Origin: Byssothecium circinans
Taxonomy: Eukaryota; Ascomycota; Dothideomycetes; Pleosporales; Massarinaceae
DNA: 64,000 bases
Assembly (NCBI GenBank): GCA_010015675.1
Contig: ML976985.1
Coordinates: forward strand, 528,378 to 592,377
Direction of reading: 5' to 3'
Part shown: positions 56,359 through 64,000 of the stretch, one piece after another
How positions within the stretch are numbered: the first letter of the stretch is position 1
Layout of the letters: every line of letters begins with the position of its first letter
Notes under the pieces: model-generated
Databases searched by the model: none
What the model was told of the DNA's origin: nothing
What the model saw: only the letters and a program-made list of their open reading frames with translations
Translations under genes and position numbers: made by a program

Positions 56359-57336
56359 ATGAACGACGACAAAGTAGCAAGCATAACCAGCGCCCACATA
56401 TCCCACACCTCCGCCCTCACAGTGCACAAATACCTCGTCACAATCTACCAATCCCTCGCCCTCGCCCTAGAATTCCTCCGCGGCTTCAAAGATGCAGACT
56501 GGTCCCTCCCCGAACCCATCGCCCCACTTCCCAATGCAAAATCCCGCCTCAGATTCGCGCCTCAACCTTCGCAAATCGATCAAGACATCATAGTCGCCCG
56601 ACACCTCGCGCTCACGGCCACGCTCCGCAAGTTAGTGGGCCTGGAGTGCTATCCGAAGGACGGGGTGGCTTGGGCAGAGTTGAAGATGTTGCAGGAAGAA
56701 GCGCAGGGGATCAGTGAGTGGTTTACTAAGAACCATGGGCTTGAGGTAGAGATTGAGGAGGGGCGTGAGAGGCTGGAGGAGATGAAGGAGTTAGAAGCGG
56801 TGTGGGATTGGTATGTTGAGGTCTTTGAACCGGCTGTTTTTGGGCTTATTGAGGTGCTGAGAGAAGCTTTGTGTGATGATATGAGGTGGAAGACCGTTGG
56901 GAGAGAAAAGCCACTGCCGTCTCTCCCGATCAATCCGGATGTTTCACAAAACCGAGACGCACCATCTGTATTTCCAAGAGCTGATCTTTCAAGACCTCCA
57001 TCTTGGAGGGCGCGATTCACGGGTGCTCACTGCTCACCCGCGCCGATACATCGGGCTTCTTGTGCGACTACTGCTTGTACATCTACGGTCCGGCCGATGC
57101 TTAAGGCTCTGCTTTCTCGACGGACTCACGACCATGCTCGTCGCTCGGTATCGGATGATCAGTTGCATTTAACAGCCAGCAAGTCAGGAAGTGAAGCGCA
57201 CGCAGATACACATCAGAACGTGAGGGGTGGTATTGGGCTTCGTCATCACAGGAGTGCGGAGGATGAAGGCTATGATTCTCGATCTTTTCTTGCGAGGCTA
57301 GAGAGGGCAGAGGGGTCCAATGATGTAGATTCCTAG
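56359..57336 (+). CDS. Uncharacterised fungal protein
   Basis: Single exon, 325 residues, ATG in a good context (GCCATGAAC). Residues 1-190 look globular and helical (LVTIYQSLALALEFLRGFKD, ARHLALTATLRKLVGLECY, EEMKELEAVWDWYVEVFEP). The remainder is Ser-, Arg- and His-rich and probably disordered. I recognise no domain or catalytic motif and see no signal peptide or membrane span. The long amphipathic open frame and normal codon use make it a likely real gene. Confidence 0.65.
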   Translation: MNDDKVASITSAHISHTSALTVHKYLVTIYQSLALALEFLRGFKDADWSLPEPIAPLPNAKSRLRFAPQPSQIDQDIIVARHLALTATLRKLVGLECYPKDGVAWAELKMLQEEAQGISEWFTKNHGLEVEIEEGRERLEEMKELEAVWDWYVEVFEPAVFGLIEVLREALCDDMRWKTVGREKPLPSLPINPDVSQNRDAPSVFPRADLSRPPSWRARFTGAHCSPAPIHRASCATTACTSTVRPMLKALLSRRTHDHARRSVSDDQLHLTASKSGSEAHADTHQNVRGGIGLRHHRSAEDEGYDSRSFLARLERAEGSNDVDS

Positions 57337-57634
57337 GCGTGTTGTTAGAGCTAAAATGGTATCTAGTAATGGCATTAAAAAATCGCATGTTGTATCGTTC
57401 TTTCTAATGTGATGCCGTTTGTACCGCTTGGGATTCTTTCTTGGCTTCGCAGAGCGTTTGCATGGGTTAGGATTTGTATAGGTTGCAGTTTTACTTTTCT
57501 GCCGAACAAGCCACTCTCTGACTCCAGCACGTACAAGAAGCTCACAAACTTCGATCAATAGCATTTATAATTAACCTCCGATCAGCTCAAACAGCTGCTC
57601 GTAAAACGTCATATACCTATACGGGGCAAGCTGA
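57337..57634. other. Intergenic, left of the TIR element
   Basis: Contains the 3' flank of the preceding gene. No supported gene. Confidence 0.35.
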
Positions 57635-57758
57635 AGTGGTTGAATTAGTGTCAAAATCGTCTCCAATTTGGTAATAGTGTAGCAATCCTTTCACTATTTC
57701 AACACCTTATAGAGATATAGTATAAAGCGTTATATTTTAAGGCTTGATATATGCCTAC

Positions 57759-57826
57759 CCTAACATAGTGTTAATCCTAACGTAGTGTTAATCCTGACAT
57801 AGTGTTGATCCTGACATAGTATTAAC
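57759..57826. repeat. 17-bp tandem array, four units
   Basis: Four consecutive 17-base units of the form CCTRACRTAGTRTTRAY start at 57759, 57776, 57793 and 57810. All differences between units are transitions. Confidence 0.85.
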
Positions 57827-58147
57827 ACGCTATTAGTAATATCTTAACTATAGCATGTCTTAATAGTGACTTATTTTAATATCTATGTTGTATAAGGGCC
57901 TTCCTTAGTGTTTAACAAGCCTTGGCAAAGCTTGGTAGTAGCTATATAAGGTGGTTATCAACGCTATAACGCTGCACATAGTGCAGGAATGCTCAGGAGG
58001 TTAACATCTTATAGAACTAACATCCCTACGCTGCTAGGGCTATGCGCTGAGGATGGTAAGGTAGTGAATGGTGTTAAGTATTAATAGCAGGCGCCTATTA
58101 TAGCTCCTTCCTAAATAGTAGGGCAGTGAGCATATTGAAAGGATATT

Positions 58148-58180
58148 GAAAGCATGTTAAAAGCATGTTGAAAGCATGCC
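58148..58180. repeat. 11-bp tandem array, three units
   Basis: GAAAGCATGTT, AAAAGCATGTT and GAAAGCATGCC in a row, preceded by related ATTGAAAGGAT/ATTGAAAGCAT. It lies inside the TIR element. Confidence 0.8.
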
Positions 58181-58300
58181 AACACCATTTTAAGGTTGAA
58201 TTATCTCAGCGCTAAAATGTAGGAGCAACCATATCAATCCTTTGTCACATTTCAATCATTGAGATCATCTCACAAACGTTGTTGATTTAATTCAACCACT

Positions 58301-59508
58301 ACTAGCTGCCCCCTCCTGGTACCATCTGCAACACACGCAAACGCTCTCCCCCTCCCATCCCGCACCCCACCTCTCGCCCTCTCCCCAATACTACTCTTCC
58401 CCAATTATCGCACTATATATATTTATTAGGATCTACAATTCCCATATTAAAACAAGCCAAAGAACGCTAGCACGGCCGACTGTGGAGAGGGCACCACAAA
58501 TTCTCCCAGCCGGATATAGTAGCAAACAGTGTAGCGTTCGAGTCCCACTTCAATCTAGTTTATTCCCACGATTCTTCGGATATGGAATATAATTAGATTG
58601 TACACGGTGGGAGTTGAAAGTCCTCCGCTAGTTGGGCAAGTTCAGAAACACGCTTGCAGTTGAGAAACTGGGCTGGTTTCTGGTCGAAAGGTGCCGGAAT
58701 TGTTTTTTATCACAGGCAGCAATGCTAACAACCTTCACCCACAGGTGCCCGTTTGAAAAAGATCTATATCTATGCGATGTTATTGCTCTATCGACACTAA
58801 CTAAAAAAATTCGTTCAACTGCTACCATTCTTCAAGATGCACACGATTTTGTCGAATCCACAGCCATGGAAAGGTAATCACATGATTCCGCGAATCTTCG
58901 TGTCGCGCTAACGCGGCCAAATCATTGCCGTCGTTATTACCCCGCTCCTTCATCGCATCTACGCCCGAACAATGCACCAAATAGTCAATTGACAAGCTAT
59001 AAAGCCCCCGTAGCCTGTCATGCAAAATCTGGAAGTCAGCATAATCTTCTCCGGTGCTTGATTGCAATTGTTGTGGTTCCCCAGAGGTCAATCGCATTGC
59101 AAATGGAGAGACGAGCGCGATGACGAGTCATTTCACCACTCGTCCCCTCTCCAACGCTCGTATGCATACCTTATCACCATGCACGTCAGGCATAAATCCA
59201 ATACCATCAGGCATGAAGCCAACCACATCTGGTTTAACGACTGCGATAACGGTTTCATCACGAGACACGGTGCAGCAGCGGGGTTCTTCCAAGATTCTTG
59301 GACACGTGCGTTAGTACTCCGGAGAAGGCATGGCGCGACTTGGGTGAAAGAAGGTACGATGGTTAAGAAGAGCGGTGTCCCCCATTGCGTTTGTTTTTGC
59401 TTTTCCTCCTTCCCGTGCGATCTTGTGCGTCCTTGCCATTCAACGCTCCAATAGCTTCCCATTCCCAAGCTTTTCTCACTCATCTAACATTCTTCATTAT
59501 TGCCCGTC
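58301..59508. other. Intergenic, 1.2 kb
   Basis: No supported gene. Frames at 58822-59097 (-) and 59062-59454 (+) are open but overlap antisense and show no family motif. A C/T-rich leader precedes 59509. Confidence 0.4.
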
Positions 59509-59901
59509 ATGACTAAAGGTTCTTCCTCCTCTTCCGGCACCAGCGGCTCTGGCTCTAGTAGCGGCTCTAGCTCTGGTAGCGGTGGATACACCACTACAAG
59601 CTCTGGGACCAACTCTCAGGCATGAAATCCATTCTCTTCCGCCGTTCCTTCGCCGTCAAGCTCGTCAGGGACTGATTGTGATTCGCGCAGGGTAACCCAT
59701 TATTGTTCCCGTGACTATGGCTCCGGCGCTTCGAACCCTAACTCATACCATTACTCCAACACCAATGGCTCGTACTACTACAGCAACCCCAATGTAAGTC
59801 GCAGTCCCGAGTGCTTTAGATTTCCCGACTGAGCCGCTTGCCAGGGCTCAACGTACTACAATGACGGCAACGGAAACGCGAGGTACAATCCTGGTAAATA
59901 G
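59509..59901 (+). pseudogene. Small Ser/Tyr/Gly-rich conserved gene with two lesions
   Basis: Three exons are visible, 59509-59619, 59691-59793 and 59845-59901. They give MTKGSSSSSGTSGSG...SSGTNSQ, then HYCSRDYGSGASNPNSYHYS and NGSYYYSNPN, then GSTYYNDGNGNARYNPGK with a TAG. This matches a small protein widespread in Pezizomycotina, in which I recall the junction as NSQ-GNHYCSRD. Here the donor after NSQ is GC (CAG/GCATGA) instead of GT, and the second exon has one extra C (59696-59698), so its 103 nt break the frame. The second intron is normal. The gene is either decayed or has a base-calling error. The function of the family is unknown. Confidence 0.6.
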
Positions 59902-60718
59902 ATAAGTTGTCGTTCAATCTCCCTGAGGAAACGTCGAACAGTCGTGCCATTGAAGAGCGATTCGATTTCGAGAGGCATGCGAGCGGATACGAGCGGGTGG
60001 ATGATACGGTGGTAGATCCTGGAAATTACAGATTATCCTTGAGCGCAGTAAGATCTTCTATCATCCAAGTGTCCTCCTGCGCGTCTCGAGGCTCGTTTTC
60101 TTGATGACCGATTCTTCGAGTTGATTTTCGCACCCGATCACATGACCGCTTAGTAATCATTAGTTACTTTCGTATTCCGCTCTCGCTTGCAGCAAAGCCT
60201 CACTGATTCCTTCTCTTTTGCCTCTGTCCATCACTTGTGTACCGCTTTTGTCGGCCCAGTAACTACCTTCTCTTTGCAACCAGCCTCGTCAGCATCCGGT
60301 ATCAGCATCTGCCACCTTGCGCCGACAAAACCTTTTCTCTCGAAAGATCTCGGCCCCCAAAAGAAGGCAAAGAGGCCACCAACAGTGACCAATGCAGCAG
60401 CCCCCATGTCATGTGTCAGCATCCCTGGTCTTTTCTTCTTAAAGCTGATACACTAAACAATTTGAAACTAGCGCCGCAAGCCCGGGGGTTTATGCGCGAA
60501 TGCCCACTGTCCTAAAAAGCAAAAGGAGGCACGGGAAGGCAACTTCCGAGCAGTCACACGAAGATTGGAAATTTCGACAGCTTTGTTTGTGTGGCTGTTG
60601 CATCTCCTGTTGTGTGCCGTGAGTAAGCGTACTACGCTGGATCGGGTCGGGCCAGTCGGCCATCTAACCTCGTGGGTTTCTGTATGCGGAGCGGAAGGCT
60701 TGAGGGTGAAGGGCGAAG
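59902..60718. other. Intergenic, upstream of the second HET gene
   Basis: An 817-bp gap without supported genes. Small frames at 60187-60515 have no motif. Confidence 0.4.
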
Positions 60719-62963
60719 ATGAAGCTCTGCGGTTATTGCGTTGAGAATATATTGAAGAGCGACGAATCTTGGGACTATCATCGGACTTATACGGATCTAA
60801 AAGCTGGATCGGAATGGACCGTTGAACGAGGCGGCAAACCAGAGCGGTGCCTTTTCTGCAGCACACTCCGTCAAGATATTGAAACACTTGCGCCGGAATT
60901 GAAAGAGAGCAATGAACCCATATACCGCTGGAACATAAGGAGTCTGGCGAGGATTCGCGAGAGCTTAGAGACAATCGTCGTAACCTTTCGGCAGAACCCA
61001 ATCACCAGGAACGATGGCGACGTATTGATTGAAGAGGCAAAATTGCCGGAGAGGACTTTCTACTTCTTCCCTGAAGATACCATCGCACCACTTCCAAGTA
61101 TCGAAAACTTGGGTACCTCCACCGACCCGCGGCAGAACGGAGGCCGACAGATAAAATCGTGGATTGATACATGCGACGCCACACACAAAGGATGCATGAA
61201 GCGTCAAAACGCCGAAGCTGCATCTACAAAATTCGTGCCTACACGATTGCTCGATATCCGCGGCCCGCCAGAGTCTGATTTCAAAGTCATCGAGACAAAA
61301 ATAACGCCCGCTCGCAGCCCGTATGCCACCTTGTCGCATTGCTGGGGTAAGAAGCGTTTCGTATGCTTGCTCCCGGAGAACAAGGAGAAGTTCATGACCG
61401 AGGGTGTGCCATGGAACGAGCTCACGAAGAATTTCAAGGAGGCTATTGAAGTGGCTCGCTTCCTTGGAATCGAGTACATTTGGATCGATAGTCTCTGTAT
61501 CGTGCAAGGCCCGGGTGGTGATTTTGCTCACGAAGGCACGCTCATGCATTTGGTGTATCGCAATAGCTACTGCAATATAGCGATTGTGGATTCTTTTGAT
61601 AGTACAGGTGGTGCATTCAGGGAGAGAGACCCTGGTGATGTCGCTGCAGTGCGATATAAACCACAGGAAGAGTCATCAATGTTTGGGTTGAGGAAATGGG
61701 GGGTCATTGCAGGTGACCTTTGGGAGAGAGAACTGTTGCAGACTGAGTTATATGTCCGCGGTTGGGTCTTTCAAGGTAAGCTGCCATTGTGCTGGAGGGT
61801 GGATGGTTTGCTGATGGGTTGTAGAACGCATGCTAGCTCCGCGTATACTGCATTTCGCAAACCGCCAGATATTCTGGGATTGCCCTTCGCTGAGTGCTTG
61901 CGAGGCTTTGCCCTCCGGACTACCATCCCCCATGGATAGCACTGCAAGGCCTGACAGACGCTGGAGAGGCCGCTTGCAAGAGCAAGAGGAGGGCGGTAGA
62001 CCCGTCGCTGGAGCGAACGATGACTCTATCGACGAATTTTGGCGGACAGCGGTTCGAAAGTACACAAAATGTGCACTGACCAAGGGAAGTGACAAACTGG
62101 TTGCAATGTGGGGTATTGCAAAACTCGTTCGAGATGCCAAGGGCGTTGAATATGCTGCAGGCTTGTGGGAGCAGAATCTTGAAGACCAACTGACATGGCG
62201 GGTCAAGGAATGCACGCTCCGTGAACGGCCTAGCGATTCGAAAGAATGGAACTTGGAGAGAGATATTCCATCTTGGTCGTGGGCCTCTATGGACGGTTTG
62301 ATTGAGGTACCAGATAACCTGACTGATGTAAGTCACTATACAGTCAAAGACCATTCTGGCCTCCCCCTCGCATTCGAACTTGTGGACGGAAAAGGTTTGG
62401 GGCCGGCACCGGAGGAGGTTGCCTTGAATGAGGAAGTGAAAAAGACGAATGCGAACGACGCACCACCTGAGTTGAAAGAACAGTCGCTCAAGATTCAATG
62501 TCATGTCGGTCAGGCTAGGCTTGACCAAGTCCATATGCAGCAGCGATACCTCCTTCGGGTTGACGGCTTGGATGCAGTTGACATTGATGCGTACCCCGAT
62601 CTGATTCTGGATTTTGACAAAGAAGAAGATCGTTACCCGTTCTTTGCCGTTCTATCGGCAAAACAGTATGTCAGGCCGATTGAAAACACCGACGAGCAAG
62701 AAGAGGAAGACACGACGGAAAATGATGGGCAGATGACCGACGACGATAAAAGCACTGTTTATGCTCAAGAGATTGTTTTCTGGGGACTGGGCATCTTGAT
62801 GAAAAAAGCAAAGAAGGAACACTACTTCCATCGGACTGGAGCTTTCAATTTTCGGAACCTCAGTCGCGAGCAATTTGCAAAACTGCAAGTGACTGTTGGC
62901 AGTGACCAGTCTCAGGCCGACATTTTCGACCCAGTTTTGGGACGGAAGATCTGGCTGCAATAA
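60719..62963 (+). CDS. HET-domain protein
   Basis: Two exons, 60719-61775 and 61825-62963, with a 49-nt intron (GTAAGC...TAG); 2196 nt, 731 residues. An N-terminal Cys-pair segment (CGYCVENIL, CLFCSTL) precedes the HET domain at about 195-370: SPYATLSHCWG, FLGIEYIWIDSLCIVQ, VYRNSYCNIAIVDS, and across the intron RGWVFQERMLAPRILHFANR. The C-terminal half carries DIPSWSWASMDG, usual in this family, and an acidic tract (DEQEEEDTTENDGQ). HET proteins cause programmed cell death when incompatible hyphae fuse. Unlike the copy at 6100, this one is intact. Both are on the plus strand but belong to different HET subtypes. Confidence 0.9.
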
Positions 62964-63223
62964 CGAACTTCTCCAAAAACTCAGATACATGCTGTCCGTC
63001 CACCGGGGAGTTGTGAATGTGAATGTAGCGCTGTGCAGAGGCAGCGAGAATGGAAATGGGCTTTTTGTGGAACTCTCTCGCCGAAAGAAGATATTGAAGT
63101 GTAACAAGACTGTGGCTGCTTGTTTACTAAGCGCTGTACTAGATACAAAATCCTTCGTGGATGATTTCTGTCGTTAATTCTTTTTCCGGGGATTTTTCTT
63201 GGGAGAGCCACTCAAGGAGCCCT

Positions 63224-64000
63224 TTAAATCCACATGCGCGTACCCTTGCGAATGATGTACGTTGGAATGAAAGTTTGATCATCAGAACCGATGGAGGAAT
63301 CTGTCATTCCCGTCTCGGAAGTCATGATTGCGTTTGGCTCTTCCGATAGGACATGCGGCTCAGGGCTATCGCGCGCTGCAACTGGCGTGTCGTTATCCAT
63401 TTCCTCCAATGAATTCTCTTGCGGTAACTGCTGATCTGCGCGGTAGATGCTGTCATTGTATCTTTCAACCACGTAGTTGTTGAAGGTATTGCCGAAAATA
63501 TGGAGACTTTGCGGCTTGAACCCGACTGGCGCAGTAAGTAAGCCTCTCGTAGCTGTAAGGATATCCTCGCCGCTGCGAACTCTTGTTCTATTCGATTGGT
63601 TAAGTAGTTCTCGCAGGTATGGTATCTCTATCCCATCAGGATCTCTCCCAGCAGCTGCTATGGCCTGCAGTCCGAGAGATCCCCGAAGAGGGTCTTGGGC
63701 CTCAACTGCTTTCACAGCAGCGTCAAACATTGACACTATGTCTAAACTTCGACTCACAGAGTTAGGCACTGTCTCAAAGATTTCGCAATTCAGGGTGACT
63801 TGCTCGCTGGTAGTTGGTAACGTTTCTGCATAATGTCCTCCACAGAACGCGCGTCGTGAAGGAGATCGAGCCTGGCTTTAGCGATTGCGATATGGCCGGT
63901 CGCCAGACCTTTGATGTCGCTAACAAGAGTCTTGATCAATTCGGGTTCGTTCCGTTTCCGTAGAGATAGGCCCAGCGATGAAAGGGGCGGCTTTTTAGCG
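63224..64000 (-). CDS. Partial NLR-like protein, C-terminal part
   Basis: The gene runs off the right edge. From 63999 to 63790 one frame reads ELIKTLVSDIKGLATGHIAI, ARLDLLHDARSVEDIMQKRY and ends at a TGA. A second frame from about 63877 to the TAG at 63224 reads EQVTLNCEIFETVPNSVSRS, LRGSLGLQAIAAAGRDPDG, TATRGLLTAPVGF and LHIFGNTFNNYVVERYNDS. Together they resemble the helical and winged-helix region after a fungal NACHT domain, where GLLT...LHIFHNTF-like motifs are common. No intron joins the two frames cleanly, so there may be a frameshift near 63830. The tail is acidic and ends TYIIRKGTRMWI. The family call is tentative. Confidence 0.4.

Larger units (their letters stand above)
57635..58300. 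mobile_element. AT-rich non-autonomous DNA element with 13-bp TIRs
   Basis: AGTGGTTGAATTA at 57635-57647 is repeated in perfect inverted orientation as TAATTCAACCACT at 58288-58300, enclosing 666 bp. Outside are similar 7-mers, CAAGCTG on the left and CTAGCTG on the right, each separated from the TIR by one A, which is compatible with a decayed target-site duplication of hAT-like size. The inside has no open reading frame, is strongly AT-rich, and carries two tandem arrays. It is best explained as a decayed MITE or internally deleted hAT-like element; AT-richness may reflect repeat-induced point mutation. Confidence 0.6.

Noticed and set aside
58536..58545. GTTCGAGTCC, resembling a tRNA T-loop/B box
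   Set aside because: The flanking bases do not form the T stem and no acceptor or D arm is present.

Overview
This window reads as nuclear DNA of a filamentous ascomycete (Pezizomycotina, probably a dothideomycete). The evidence is short introns of about 45-65 nt with GTRNGT donors and CAG/TAG acceptors, HET-domain genes, a Rim15-type kinase, Hva1-TUDOR and UNC93-like proteins, and gene spacing of roughly 1-3 kb. There are no operons, CRISPR arrays or rRNA genes, and I found no convincing tRNA. The class-level placement is an inference from gene families.

Layout. 0-8 kb: a decayed ankyrin gene (-), a BTB/POZ protein (+), an UNC93-like MFS transporter (-), and a HET-domain gene (+) interrupted by one in-frame TGA. 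8.3-15.7 kb: one giant six-exon gene (-) for a 2363-residue protein with a signal peptide, several membrane spans, ankyrin repeats and a C-terminal SPRY domain. One of its introns carries an 18-base G/C homopolymer. 15.7-19 kb: gene-poor, with a degraded coding relic. 19-24.8 kb: a Rim15-type PAS/kinase/receiver protein (-) whose receiver has Glu where the phosphoacceptor Asp is expected. 26-34 kb (-): an Hva1-TUDOR protein, a GH38 alpha-mannosidase and a basic coiled-coil protein. 34-36.5 kb: a frameshifted conserved gene (+), then a 160-bp solo LTR with a perfect 5-bp target-site duplication. 36.5-46.3 kb, all (+): an enoyl-reductase-like oxidoreductase, a Cys-rich single-span membrane protein, a LanC-like protein, a secreted-type tyrosinase and a trans-aconitate-methyltransferase-like enzyme. 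46.9-53.7 kb (-): an RBR ubiquitin ligase with a TAG at codon 13, and a LIM/RhoGAP (Lrg1-type) protein. 55-64 kb: RPB4 (+), an unknown protein (+), a 666-bp AT-rich element with 13-bp terminal inverted repeats, a small broken Ser/Tyr/Gly-rich gene (+), a second HET gene (+), and a fragment at the right edge (-) resembling the region after a fungal NACHT domain.

Housekeeping genes (rim15, AMS1, lrg1, RPB4) alternate with a self/non-self and stress-type accessory set: two HET genes, ankyrin genes and an NLR-like edge fragment. The most notable overall pattern is the number of otherwise well-preserved genes carrying a single disabling lesion, such as TGG to TGA, CAG to TAG or a one-base indel. 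This means either active gene decay or uncorrected sequence errors, and raw reads would separate the two. Spliced models were built by hand; where stated, the summed exon length is a multiple of three.
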